Counted from the stretch's first letter, positions 23,948-33,064 are shown. The stretch: 64,000 nt of DNA from Variovorax sp. J22P240 (GCF_030316855.1 NZ_JASZYR010000002.1:124001-188000); one strand, 5' to 3'. The notes: generated by a model from the sequence alone, not told the origin. A program made the numbers and translations.

Positions 23948-25627
23948 TCAGATCGCAAGAGCCGGGACTACTACCTTGGGCAGCAGGCGCGCAGTGAAGT
24001 AGCGGTCTTGGTAGTAGCGGATCTTTTCGCACATCACCGGATGAGGAATGCCTTCGTACAGAAAGACCTCCTTTTCCGGCCCCATCGCCTTGAGTTCCTG
24101 CGGCAGCATCAGCGCACGTCGCTCCTCGGACTGGCCACGTGACACATCGCCGCGGCTGCGAGTGAGATTTTCCTTGCGCACTGTCGTGTACCCAAGCATC
24201 TCTGAATAGTCGTTGGCGTCCTGCTGCTCGCGGGGCGCGTACACGATCTGCAAGGCATGGTTGGTGATGAGGGTGCGGGCGACTTCCTTGCCGTAGGTGG
24301 CATCGAGCTGCGCCACGCTCTGGATGATGGGCAGTAGCCGGATGTTGTAGCCGGCCATGTATGACACCGCCTTGGCAATGATGTCCACCTTGCCGATGGA
24401 GGTGAACTCGTCCATCAGCAGCAAACATTGATGCTTCAGGCTGGGGTTGTTCTGCGGCAACTCCCGGGTGTTGACATTGATCAGCTGGCTGAAGAAGAGA
24501 TTCACGATCAATCGGCCTTCAGCCAGCTTGTTGGGCTGGATGCCGATGTAGATCGTCATCTTCTTGCGCCGGACATCGGTCAGGAGGAAGTCGTCCGCAC
24601 TGGTCGCTGCGTCCAGGACCGGGTTGATCCAGGCGTTGAGAGGCTCCTTGAAGGAGCCGAGGATCGACGCAAAGGTTTCGTTTGCCTGCGACAGCAGGTT
24701 CGCGAAGGCGGATCGCGCATGTCCGCTCAGGAATGCCTTGCCGGCGAGGCCTTGGTAGAACTCGCGCAGATCGCTTCCGTCGCCTGACGACAAACGGTAG
24801 ACATTGCCGAGCGTTCGCGCGTCCCGAATTTCCTCGGTCAGCGCGTTCGCCTCGTCGTGCTCCCATTTCTCGAACAGATACAGCGTGAAGGCCATGAAGG
24901 CATTTCGGGCCTGGCTGACCCAGAACTTCTGATCATCGGAACCTTCCGGGTAGAGCATCGCCGCGATGCTCATCACGTCGGAGACACGGAAGGCGGGGTC
25001 ATTCGACACGTAGCTCAGCGGGTTCCAACGGTGCGATCGCCGGTCTTCCGCGAAAGGGTTGAACAGGAATACCTGCTGCCCTTGGCTGGCGCGCCAACCG
25101 CTTGTGAGTTCATAGTTCTCCTGCTTGATGTCCAGGACGACCATCGATTCCTGGTACTCCAGCAGATTGGGGATGACCACACCCACGCCTTTGCCGGAGC
25201 GCGTCGGCGCGGCCAGGATCGCGAACTGCTGGCCGCTCAATCGGACGAGGTCGCCTTTGAACTTGCCGACGAGGATGCCGTCGCTCGATGGCTTGAACAT
25301 GCCGGCCTTGCTCAGGTCGCCTGCGTTTGCGAGGCGGGCATCGCCGTGGATCGAGGGTGCCTTCGTTCTAGCGAGCAAGAACAGCAAAGCGAACCCTAGT
25401 GCGATTGGCAGCCCAAATCCGACGTAGCCAGCCCATTGGATGCGGCTGGCGTACGGCTGCACCTGTGGAAGGTCCAATGCCCGAAGGTAGCCCAGGTAGG
25501 TGTCCCATTGGAGGGAATCCGCGCCGAGCCGGAGCAGTAGAAGAATGCTGAATCCAGCAAGATAGTTGCCTGCAACAAGAGCAATCAAGGTCAGACCGAT
25601 TGCCCCATACCATTTGGCCTTGTTCAC
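23948..25627 (-). CDS. virD4: VirD4 coupling ATPase of an X-T4SS-like killing system
   Basis: 559 residues. Two N-terminal membrane segments (about 8-33 and 66-86) precede the soluble ATPase, with Walker A APTRSGKG (140-147) and Walker B CLLLMDEF (401-408). In X-T4SS, VirD4 docks effectors through their C-terminal XVIPCD and hands them to the channel; the three neighbouring effectors carry that domain. No relaxase or mobilisation gene is present, which argues against conjugation. It is the last gene of the block, 33 bases after the GH19 effector, and its stop lies 8 bases from the acnA stop. In the well-known Xanthomonas locus virD4 is at the other end. Confidence 0.93.
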   Translation of the reverse strand: MNKAKWYGAIGLTLIALVAGNYLAGFSILLLLRLGADSLQWDTYLGYLRALDLPQVQPYASRIQWAGYVGFGLPIALGFALLFLLARTKAPSIHGDARLANAGDLSKAGMFKPSSDGILVGKFKGDLVRLSGQQFAILAAPTRSGKGVGVVIPNLLEYQESMVVLDIKQENYELTSGWRASQGQQVFLFNPFAEDRRSHRWNPLSYVSNDPAFRVSDVMSIAAMLYPEGSDDQKFWVSQARNAFMAFTLYLFEKWEHDEANALTEEIRDARTLGNVYRLSSGDGSDLREFYQGLAGKAFLSGHARSAFANLLSQANETFASILGSFKEPLNAWINPVLDAATSADDFLLTDVRRKKMTIYIGIQPNKLAEGRLIVNLFFSQLINVNTRELPQNNPSLKHQCLLLMDEFTSIGKVDIIAKAVSYMAGYNIRLLPIIQSVAQLDATYGKEVARTLITNHALQIVYAPREQQDANDYSEMLGYTTVRKENLTRSRGDVSRGQSEERRALMLPQELKAMGPEKEVFLYEGIPHPVMCEKIRYYQDRYFTARLLPKVVVPALAI

Positions 25628-25660
25628 GAAATCGTCGCCTGAGGAGTGCCGTGCTCGGCC

Positions 25661-26983
25661 TCAGTGGCCTTGCGCCAGTGAGGGCTGAGCTTGCTGGCGC
25701 GGCGTCTGATGCGTCGGTTGTGAAGCATGCTGCTCCAGGCGTTGGGATGTCGCTTGTTGCATGGCTCGATCCCAGGCTTGTGTGCTTTGAGCGACGGGCG
25801 TGTTGAGCGACTCGACCGTCGGGACGCTGGTTATCTGCTTGAACGGCGAGTTCAATGCACCTTGCACCGCGAATACCTTGGAGGCGTCGGTGCCCAGCGA
25901 CACGTGGTCGATGCGGCTCATGCCGTCGCTGCGCGCTGCGACCACCAACGCTGCGGCCAGGTTGTCGCTGCGTTGATCAGGCGTTCGGCCGGCCTTGGCA
26001 TCCATTTCATGAACGCCACGTTGCGCCTGCTTGAACAGCGCGTGGTCTGCGTGGGAGGCGTCGTTGAGGCAGGCCGTGGTCCGGGCTGTCGTCTGCGGCG
26101 GGTTCGCCTCGTGAATACCGCTCAAGGTGTGACGCGCGGCGATGCCATTCACGGGCAGTCCGCTATCGCGTTGGAAGGCTTCGACGGCGTGACGCGTGTT
26201 GGCGCCGAAGTGGCCGTCTGCCTGAAGCGTTCTTCCATGTGCATCGGTGTAGCCCAATGCCTTGAGTTGGGCTTGCAATTCGACCACGGCATGACCGTGG
26301 GCGCCTTGGCGAAATGCGACTTCAGCTTGATGAGGTGCAGCCTTTGACTGAGGATGCTTCTCGGCCAGTTCCGTGAGCCTCGTTTCGCCTTGAGCGAGAT
26401 GCGCAAAAACTTCGGGAGTCAGTCTTTGCTCCCACTGGGCGAAGCGGGCCTTGCGGTCCTTTAAGCCGTTCTCGCCGTTGTTGATGACGTGAGTCGCCTT
26501 GATGACGTTCTCCGGAGCGACGCGATGCACATTCTTGTTCCAGTACCAAGCCGCGATCTTCGCGGCATTGCCTGGATCGGCGGCCAGATCTGGATCCTTG
26601 ACAAGATCGAGTCCCAACGCATCGCCCGCTTCGCGGTAGCCGTTCTTCCCCGTCAACTGGATGTAGCCGCGACCGCGGTACTTGAAGCCGTCACCGGTAT
26701 CGCTGTTTCCCATCCTGCCGCCGTACATCAGATCGGCCAGCCTTTCCGGGTTGCCGCGCAGCGCTTCGAGTCGAGCGGCCTCCAGAGCCTTCGAGCCTTC
26801 CCTCAAGGCCGATTCCACGGGGATCTGGGAAATGCCCTTCGTGTAGCGAAAGCCCTCTTCCAGGCGTTTAAGGTCCGAAGATTCGTGGGTCACCTGCGCC
26901 ATGAAATTGGCCAGTTCCTTTGGGGATTTGACCCCCGCTGACATGGCGGCCATCAATACTTGGGTTTCGCGATCTCTAGTCAT
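25661..26983 (-). CDS. GH19 peptidoglycan hydrolase effector with C-terminal XVIPCD
   Basis: 440 residues with no signal peptide, as expected for a T4SS cargo. Domains in order: glycoside hydrolase family 19 (about 5-190), with catalytic Glu34 (VTHESSD) and Glu43 (RLEEGFRYT) and the GH19 signature FKYRGRGYIQLTGKNGY; a peptidoglycan-binding domain (about 226-290, GADGHFGANTR-like); a VirD4-recruitment domain (about 311-400, GMSRIDHVSLGTDASKVFAV); and a Gln-rich tail. Size and layout match the Xanthomonas citri effector XAC2609. It presumably cuts murein of target bacteria. The upstream lipoprotein gene should protect the producer. Confidence 0.88.
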   Translation of the reverse strand: MTRDRETQVLMAAMSAGVKSPKELANFMAQVTHESSDLKRLEEGFRYTKGISQIPVESALREGSKALEAARLEALRGNPERLADLMYGGRMGNSDTGDGFKYRGRGYIQLTGKNGYREAGDALGLDLVKDPDLAADPGNAAKIAAWYWNKNVHRVAPENVIKATHVINNGENGLKDRKARFAQWEQRLTPEVFAHLAQGETRLTELAEKHPQSKAAPHQAEVAFRQGAHGHAVVELQAQLKALGYTDAHGRTLQADGHFGANTRHAVEAFQRDSGLPVNGIAARHTLSGIHEANPPQTTARTTACLNDASHADHALFKQAQRGVHEMDAKAGRTPDQRSDNLAAALVVAARSDGMSRIDHVSLGTDASKVFAVQGALNSPFKQITSVPTVESLNTPVAQSTQAWDRAMQQATSQRLEQHASQPTHQTPRQQAQPSLAQGH

Positions 26984-27047
26984 GTTCTGCTCCCATTTCT
27001 AGTCTTCTGATAAAAAGATGGCTCTCTGCTTCAAAGCAGGGGCGCGA

Positions 27048-27710
27048 TCAGGGCAATCTCGCCGACGGCAAGGTCGACGGATCGAAGTCTTCGAACTTCA
27101 CCTTCCCCAGTTGCTTCGCGGTCAGGGTGAACTTTCTCGTGGCGCCTGTCGCCGTGTCTCGGACTCCTCGCCGGACCACTTCGAGAATCCAGGCTTCTTG
27201 CTCGGTCGCGAACTTGAAGGTGAACTCGTTCCCCCAGCGCTCGCGAGAGCCACCTTCGGTCACCAAGGTGAACCCCTCTTTGTCAATGCGCGCGTAGCCA
27301 AAGGGATCGCCCGCCAGGCCCCCGCACCGCTCGCAAGGAATGATCCGATCGTTCTGCGCCACCCTTTGAAGGTGCCCGTCGGCATCGCGAATCAGCAGCA
27401 GAACGGTTCGTGATGGGCCTTTGCCCGCTGCCTGGCCTTCGCTGGCCGGATCGACAACGACAAGTGCGTCTGATCGGCCGTCGCCGTTCAAGTCGCCGAA
27501 CTGGGAACTGAGGACCCTGGCGCCGTTGACTTCGAGGGCGCGCAGTTCGCTCGGGCCGGAAGCTTGGGGCGTTGCCGGAGCGGGTGCTGAGGCGGAGGGA
27601 GTTGTTGCGGACGCCGACGCCGGCGTCGATGACGTGCCTTCCGATGTATTGCAGCCGGCCAGTGCCAAGCACAGCACGAGCGCGCAAGGAGAAGTGAAGG
27701 GAGTATTCAT
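27048..27710 (-). CDS. Lipoprotein, probable immunity protein for the GH19 effector
   Basis: 220 residues. A signal peptide ends in the lipobox LAGC (Cys20), then a Ser/Ala/Pro/Thr-rich linker to about residue 52 and one globular domain. A calcium-binding loop DLNGDGRSD is at residues 73-81, and two CxxC-type cysteines occur in IIPCERCGG. Position directly upstream of the GH19 effector, periplasm-facing anchoring and the calcium loop all fit the XAC2610-type inhibitor that protects X. citri from XAC2609. The pairing is inferred from context. Confidence 0.8.
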   Translation of the reverse strand: MNTPFTSPCALVLCLALAGCNTSEGTSSTPASASATTPSASAPAPATPQASGPSELRALEVNGARVLSSQFGDLNGDGRSDALVVVDPASEGQAAGKGPSRTVLLLIRDADGHLQRVAQNDRIIPCERCGGLAGDPFGYARIDKEGFTLVTEGGSRERWGNEFTFKFATEQEAWILEVVRRGVRDTATGATRKFTLTAKQLGKVKFEDFDPSTLPSARLP

Positions 27711-27737
27711 TGTGAAGGCTAAAGTGAAAAAGCTGCC

Positions 27738-29207
27738 TCACATCGTCGCGGCCGGTCCGGCGTTTCGATGTGCCTGTGGCGGTTCTGGATGCCGGACCTG
27801 TTTCTGCGGCCATTGCTCCGATGGGTTTCGCTGCATGGATGCATCGAGGGCTTGGTCGCTCTGAGCGATCGGCGTATTGAGTGCCTTCACCGTCGGCACG
27901 CTGGTGATCTGTTTGAGCGGCGAGTCCAATGCACCTTGCACAGCGAACACCTTGGAGGCATCGGTACTCAGAGCCACATGATCGATGCGGCTCAGGCCAT
28001 CCCTGCGCGCGGCCACCACAAGGGCGGCTGCGAGGCTGTGGCTGCGCTCGTCGGACGGGCGGCCATTCTGGGCATCGATGGTGTGGACGCCGGCCTGCGC
28101 CTGCTTGAAAAGCGCGTGATCGGGATGGGTCGGTTGATCCATGCTCGGTGAGGTGGTTGACGCGGCGGTCTTGCTCCCGAACAAGGTGCCGGTGAGCGAG
28201 TTGTAGCCACGCGAAGCGCCGTCGCTGGCGACTTTCACTCCGCATGCTGCTGCGTGACCTACTTGCGTGACACCATCCACCACGGCAGCCGCACCCATCA
28301 CAGTTCCGGCGTCTATCGCCTGCCATCTGATCTTGACGCCGGGATCCAGCGGATTGAGCTGATGCAGCGGCGACGGAGCGCGATGGGCCACTGTCGCCAG
28401 ATCGATGCCGCTCTGCGCCACGTCCTGCCGATAGTGTTCGATGGCTCCCCGATAGGCACGCGCCCGTGCCTCGTTTACTGGCGTGATGATGGAGGCTCCG
28501 GTGATCTCGTTGTGAGGGAGGAAGTTGCCCATCTTGTGCGCTGAGAGATCGGCGGTGAGTAGTGGGTTTGTTGGTAGGTGCAGCGACGCCGCCTCGAGAT
28601 AGCGCCCACGCCTAAGGCTCTCGATATCTTGCGGCGTTGCATACGTATGAACCTCTCCGAAATGGGAGCTGCCCGCTCCGACCACATCTGTGGCGCACAC
28701 GTGATTGACGATGTTCGGATAATGGCCATGCACATTGACGCCGTACTCCTTGAGGTTCTTCAGCCTGGCGGGGCCGTAAGCGTTGAAGGTCTCCGCTGGC
28801 ACGCCATAGCGTGCGGCGGTGATCTCCGCGAGGGTGCCGCCTAGCGAGTGGCCAGTAATGGTGATTCCGACAGGTCGCCCCAGTTTCGCTTCGCTTCCCT
28901 TAGCCTTTTCAACGGCGCGCTGAGTGAACGCCATTGCGTCGCCGAGTTGGTTGTTGCGGCCATTGAGTGCCATGCCGGCGTCGGTGATGCCATCTTTCAT
29001 CGACTCGGTGCCGCGATGGGCGATGATGACTTCGCCCGTATCGACGCGCTGGTAGACCGTGCCTTGGTAGCCGGAAGATCGATCGGCAACGTCGAGAATC
29101 CTGTAGTCGACGCCATAGATTGTGACGGGGTCCTTGTCGACATCGCTCGAACGATCCTTGTAGGCGTCGCTTGCCAAAACCGCATGCTCATAAGTGCCGG
29201 TGGTCAT
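27738..29207 (-). CDS. Class 3 lipase effector A with C-terminal XVIPCD
   Basis: 489 residues with no signal peptide. The alpha/beta-hydrolase domain (about 1-235) has nucleophile Ser121 in TGHSLGGTLAEI, with Asp174 (ATDVVGAG) and His224 (LSAHKMGNFL) as the likely rest of the triad. A linker (about 240-355) precedes the XVIPCD (about 360-455; GLSRIDHVALSTDASKVFAV) and a Gln/Pro-rich tail. It is a probable phospholipase injected into the target periplasm. It overlaps its immunity gene by ATGA, so the two are translationally coupled. It is paralogous to the gene at 30988-32457, with the same length. Confidence 0.87.
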   Translation of the reverse strand: MTTGTYEHAVLASDAYKDRSSDVDKDPVTIYGVDYRILDVADRSSGYQGTVYQRVDTGEVIIAHRGTESMKDGITDAGMALNGRNNQLGDAMAFTQRAVEKAKGSEAKLGRPVGITITGHSLGGTLAEITAARYGVPAETFNAYGPARLKNLKEYGVNVHGHYPNIVNHVCATDVVGAGSSHFGEVHTYATPQDIESLRRGRYLEAASLHLPTNPLLTADLSAHKMGNFLPHNEITGASIITPVNEARARAYRGAIEHYRQDVAQSGIDLATVAHRAPSPLHQLNPLDPGVKIRWQAIDAGTVMGAAAVVDGVTQVGHAAACGVKVASDGASRGYNSLTGTLFGSKTAASTTSPSMDQPTHPDHALFKQAQAGVHTIDAQNGRPSDERSHSLAAALVVAARRDGLSRIDHVALSTDASKVFAVQGALDSPLKQITSVPTVKALNTPIAQSDQALDASMQRNPSEQWPQKQVRHPEPPQAHRNAGPAATM

Positions 29208-29809
29208 TCGAGGTGCTCCTTGGCCGTCAGCGTGGCGGAGAAGAATCTCTGAGGATTCTTGTGCGCGTACTCAGAAGCCGGCGTTCCAACCGGTATTCCA
29301 GTCTCACGGCGATCGGCAGGCAAAGTGTCAAAGTAGGTTGTCCTGGAGAGATATTCCGTAGACGGTTTTTGCGCCACGATGTCTCTCAATGAGATGCTTG
29401 TTCCGAATGCCGTTTCCTTGGCCTTCAAGTCCATGCCGGCATGAGCCAGCGCCCAATGACATACGCCTTTTCCGAAGTAATCCTCGTCTTGCAGCAGGTC
29501 GAGATACACCGTGCCGGTATAGGTGTTGTCAGCCACTTGTGTGACAACGAAAGGGATGTATTGGTTTGGTGGTGGGAGATACACGCCTGCGACCGGGTTC
29601 TCTGGTGCGCATCGCTCATTTGTGATCGCGTATTGCACGTGTCCAGTGACTGACTCGAACTGCCCTGGGGCGTCGTGAATCGTCAGCGTGATCTGGTAGC
29701 GCATCTTCGGATGCGGATTCTGCTTGATGTCAAGTGTTTTCACGGTCGATCCACAGGCGGTAGTGGTGATGGCGAGAAAGATGGCGAGGAGGACAACGAG
29801 GCGTGTCAT
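29204..29809 (-). CDS. Lipoprotein, probable immunity protein for lipase effector A
   Basis: 201 residues. A signal peptide with lipobox TTAC (Cys19) is followed by a beta-rich domain containing the conserved blocks IKQNPHPKMRY, YTGTVYLDLLQDEDYFGKGV and FFSATLTAKEHLE. It has no known catalytic motif. It is translated first, its stop overlapping the effector start, which is sensible for an antidote. Its paralogue at 32454-33050 shares these end blocks but differs in the middle, consistent with specific pairing to different lipases. Confidence 0.78.
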   Translation of the reverse strand: MTRLVVLLAIFLAITTTACGSTVKTLDIKQNPHPKMRYQITLTIHDAPGQFESVTGHVQYAITNERCAPENPVAGVYLPPPNQYIPFVVTQVADNTYTGTVYLDLLQDEDYFGKGVCHWALAHAGMDLKAKETAFGTSISLRDIVAQKPSTEYLSRTTYFDTLPADRRETGIPVGTPASEYAHKNPQRFFSATLTAKEHLE

Positions 29810-29854
29810 GGTTGCGCGGCTATCGAATCCTTGGTGTATAGCTGCATGCGCTTT

Positions 29855-30352
29855 TCAGCGAAACCGTACTGCCGGACTGCAGGTGGTGAAATAGACGTGG
29901 CAGTTGGTGGTGTCCGCACTACAGACGCGAAGGCTTTTTTGAGCGGCATCCTCTTGGGTGATGCCCCAATCAGCGACGAATGCGGTATCACCCACGACCA
30001 AGGCACCACAACCGTTGACGTAAGAAACTTGGAGCTTGCAATCGGTGCCGCCTTTGGCTCGGCAGTCGGCGATGACTGACTGCTCGGCCGCCTGTCGACT
30101 TGGAAAGTCCTTGGCTTCCCCCACGGCGCCGCGCGACGCATCCGTCGCAATTGCCCCCCATCGATCTGCCCACTGCGGTGGCGTAGGTTGAGGTGCCGCT
30201 CGCTTCTGGTTGTAGCCAGGAATGAAACCGCATGAACTCATACTTGTGCTGCTGTAAGGCATCCACCCTGGTGGGCATCCTCCCTCTGAATGCGCGGCGA
30301 CACTAGTACCGAGCAGGCCCAGCAACAGACTCAACATTGCCAAGTGCTTCAT
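29855..30352 (-). CDS. DUF4189-like exported protein, copy 1
   Basis: 165 residues. A signal peptide (MKHLAMLSLLLGLLGTSVAA) is followed by a Cys-rich segment GGCPPGWMPYSS and a DUF4189-type domain (about 65-160) with WADRWGAIATDASRGAVG, RQAAEQSVIADC and several paired cysteines suggesting disulphides. Function is unknown. It has been duplicated together with the immunity and lipase genes (second copy 33065-33571) and its start overlaps the virB6 remnant stop by ATGA. It may be a second protective factor or a secretion accessory; both are inference. Confidence 0.75.
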   Translation of the reverse strand: MKHLAMLSLLLGLLGTSVAAHSEGGCPPGWMPYSSTSMSSCGFIPGYNQKRAAPQPTPPQWADRWGAIATDASRGAVGEAKDFPSRQAAEQSVIADCRAKGGTDCKLQVSYVNGCGALVVGDTAFVADWGITQEDAAQKSLRVCSADTTNCHVYFTTCSPAVRFR

Positions 30353-30965
30353 ACACGCGTCTCCGGTCCTTCATAGCGTTTGATCATGTCTGGTGATGCC
30401 GTGTTGGCTGTGCCGAGTGGACGTGGGTTAGTGAGGGCTCCCGGATTTCCTTGACTGCCTCCGCTTGATTGCCCTGGACTGGACTTCGGTTGCGCGTTCC
30501 CGCCGGTGAAACCACCGTGCATCAGTTCCCCCTGCGACCCCATGCGAGCTGGAGCGCTTGGATTGTTGTATGCCGACTGGAACATGAAGTTGCCCATCGT
30601 TCCATTGAAGAACACCGCAGCCATAGGAGGCGTAGAGATGATCAGCGCAGTCATCAGCAGTCGGACGCCTTCGCGTCGGCGGTGGCGGGATCGCCTGTAG
30701 GCACATACACGGCATCGATGGCGCCTATGGCCAACTGGGTGTAGGCCAGATTCTTGTCGATGATGCTGGCGGGCGAACTGTTCGAGCCGGTGACGAGACG
30801 GCTGATTTCGCGCGCCAGCCCGTTGGTGAAGAAGTCCTGCAGCTGGATGCCGCCCAGGGACATGGAGGAGGCCAGAGAAATGACCACCGCGATCCTTCCC
30901 ATGTTCGACACCATGGCCATCATCGGCTCGCGCGACTGGCCGGTGATCATGCGGTAGCCCTGAAT
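30349..30965 (-). pseudogene. virB6 remnant (5'-truncated, internally deleted duplicate)
   Basis: The sequence matches the intact virB6 (33568-34671) closely but lacks the first 50 or so codons. Homology begins at IQGYRMITGQSREPMMA and runs in one frame to PATADAKA, then a deletion of about 337 bases (compared with the intact copy, with GCC shared at the junction) shifts the frame. It resumes at LLMTALIISTPPMAAVFFNG and ends with a divergent, Gly/Ser/Asn-rich C terminus. The remnant abuts the stop of lipase effector B, so it marks the junction of a tandem duplication. It cannot make a working VirB6. Confidence 0.88.
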
Positions 30966-30987
30966 GGTGCAATGCATCGCCATCGGA

Positions 30988-32457
30988 CTACATGGACATT
31001 GCCGGACCTGCATGGCGCTGCGCTTGCTGGCGATCTTGCTGCTGGACCTGCGATGGCACCTGATGGTCCTGCGCTTTGTGTTGCATAGCCTGCTGCAAAG
31101 TGGCACTGCTTTGCGCAATCGGCGTATTGAGTGACTTCACCGTCGGCACACTCGTGATCTGCTTGAGCGGCGAATTCAACGCACCCTGCACTGCGAACAC
31201 CTTGGAGGCGTCGGTGCTCAGCGACACATGGTCGATGCGGTTCATCCCATCGCTGCGTGCGGCCACCACAAGGCAGGCGGCCAGTTGGTCGCTGCGCGGA
31301 TCGGGTGCGCGGCCAACATCGGCATCCATCTTGTGTACGCCGACCTGGGCCTGCTTGAACAGCGCATGGGCGGGGTGGGCCGGTTGATTCAGAGGAGGCG
31401 ACGGGGATGGAGTTGCTTGCTTGCTGCCGAACAGGGAGCCAGTGAGCGAGCTATAGGTGCGTGAAGCGCCATCGCCGACGATTTTCGCGCCTTGAACTGC
31501 CGCACGCCCCGCTTGCACCACCCCGTCGGCCACCGCATGCCCGCCCATGGTCACCCCCGCATCCAATGCTTGCGCCTTGAGCTTGACACCGGTGTCGAGC
31601 GGATTGAATTGGTGCAATGGCGAAGGCGCGCGATGGGCGATCGCCGCCAGGTCAATGCGTCCCTGAACCACATCCCGACGGTAGTGCGCAATCGCGCCGT
31701 GATATGCGCGTGCTCTTGCCTCGTTCACCGGTGAGAGGACCGACTCGCCAATAACATCGTTGTTCGGCAGGAAGTTGCCCATCTTGTGCGCCGACAGATC
31801 GGCGGTCAGCAGCGGATTGGTGGGCAGGTACAAAGACCCCGATTCGAGATAGCGCCCGCGCCTCAGATTCTCGATATCTTGCGGCGCGGCATACGTGTGA
31901 ACCTCGCCGAGATGAGCACTGCCCGCGCCGACCACATCAGTGGCGCGCACGTGATTGACAATGTTCGGATACTGGCCATGCATATTGACGCCGTAGTCCT
32001 TGAGATTCTTCAGGTTGGTGGGGCCATAGGCATTGAACGTCTCGGCGGGCAGGTCGTACTTGGCCGCGGTGATCTCGGCCAAGGTGCCGCCCAGGGAATG
32101 ACCGGTGATGCTGATGGCGATGGAGTGGGGATAGTTGGACTCGGTTTTCCTTGCCAGCTCCACGGCGTGTTTGGTAAATGCCAGCGCGTCATCGAGTTGG
32201 TTACTGCGGCCTCTGAGCGCCATGCCGATGTCGGTGATGCCGTCGTTGATCGACTCGGTGCCGCGATGGGCGATGATGAATTCGCCGGTGTCAACGCGTT
32301 GGTAGGCTGTGCCTTGGTAGCCGGAGGGTCGATCAACGACAGCCAGAACCTTGTAGTTGACGCCATCGATGGGGACGGGGTCTTTGCCTAAGTTCTTAGA
32401 GCGATCCCCATAGGTGTCGTTTGCCAAGACCGCATGCTCATGAGTACCGATGGTCAT
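30988..32457 (-). CDS. Class 3 lipase effector B with C-terminal XVIPCD
   Basis: 489 residues, colinear with effector A. The triad candidates are at the same positions (Ser121 in TGHSLGGTLAEI, Asp174, His224). The linker (about 285-355) is more diverged, and the XVIPCD is at about 360-455 (GMNRIDHVSLSTDASKVFAV), followed by a Gln-rich tail (QQAMQHKAQDHQVPSQVQQQ). No signal peptide. Its start overlaps the stop of its immunity gene (ATGA). Presumed periplasmic phospholipase toxin delivered by the adjacent T4SS. Confidence 0.87.
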   Translation of the reverse strand: MTIGTHEHAVLANDTYGDRSKNLGKDPVPIDGVNYKVLAVVDRPSGYQGTAYQRVDTGEFIIAHRGTESINDGITDIGMALRGRSNQLDDALAFTKHAVELARKTESNYPHSIAISITGHSLGGTLAEITAAKYDLPAETFNAYGPTNLKNLKDYGVNMHGQYPNIVNHVRATDVVGAGSAHLGEVHTYAAPQDIENLRRGRYLESGSLYLPTNPLLTADLSAHKMGNFLPNNDVIGESVLSPVNEARARAYHGAIAHYRRDVVQGRIDLAAIAHRAPSPLHQFNPLDTGVKLKAQALDAGVTMGGHAVADGVVQAGRAAVQGAKIVGDGASRTYSSLTGSLFGSKQATPSPSPPLNQPAHPAHALFKQAQVGVHKMDADVGRAPDPRSDQLAACLVVAARSDGMNRIDHVSLSTDASKVFAVQGALNSPLKQITSVPTVKSLNTPIAQSSATLQQAMQHKAQDHQVPSQVQQQDRQQAQRHAGPAMSM

Positions 32458-33050
32458 TCGAGTTGCTCCTTGGCGATCAACGTCGCAGAGAAGAATCTAT
32501 CTGGCTGTTTGGTGATCCAGGCCGATAGAGGAACACCGCCGAAAGACATGCCCTTGGCGGTGGTGTCGACATAGTGTTCTCTGGAGAAATACGTTGTCTC
32601 TGACCGACCCGTAGCAATACTGGCCGAGGAAATTCCCGGGGTGAACCCTACTTCTTTGGCTTTTAGCGATGCTCCTGCCGTGCCAAATTTCCAATGACAC
32701 ACTCCGAGTCCAAAATAATCCTCGTCCTGCAACAGGTCGAGATACACCGTGCCGGTGTAGACGCCGTCAGCTATTGGGGTGAAGACAAGTGGAATGCTCG
32801 CGGTTGGTCGCTGGCCCCACGTGCCACTGATCGGGTTTTCCGGCGAGCATTCCTTATTCGTCACTTCGTAATAGACATACCCCTCCACCGACTCGAACGG
32901 CCCTGGCGCATCCTGAATGGTCAGAGTGATTTCATAGCGCATCTTCGGATGCGGATTCTGCTTGATGTCGGGTGTTTTCATGGATGAATGGCATGCCAAC
33001 GTGGAGAGCGCTAGGAGTGTGAACAAGACGTCGGAAAGATGTGACCTCAT
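32454..33050 (-). CDS. Lipoprotein, probable immunity protein for lipase effector B
   Basis: 198 residues from ATG 33050 (MRSHLSDVLFTLLALSTLAC); the frame is open further upstream, but only this start gives a normal lipoprotein signal peptide with lipobox Cys20. The mature part shares IKQNPHPKMRY, YTGTVYLDLLQDEDYFGLGV and FFSATLIAKEQLE with the paralogue at 29204-29809, while the central and late segments differ. It is located immediately upstream of lipase B and coupled to it. Confidence 0.78.
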   Translation of the reverse strand: MRSHLSDVLFTLLALSTLACHSSMKTPDIKQNPHPKMRYEITLTIQDAPGPFESVEGYVYYEVTNKECSPENPISGTWGQRPTASIPLVFTPIADGVYTGTVYLDLLQDEDYFGLGVCHWKFGTAGASLKAKEVGFTPGISSASIATGRSETTYFSREHYVDTTAKGMSFGGVPLSAWITKQPDRFFSATLIAKEQLE

Positions 33051-33064
33051 ATCGTTCTTTTGGT

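Noticed and set aside
30349..30965. Second functional virB6 gene
   Set aside because: It lacks the N-terminal region and carries a frameshifting deletion of about 337 bases compared with 33568-34671.
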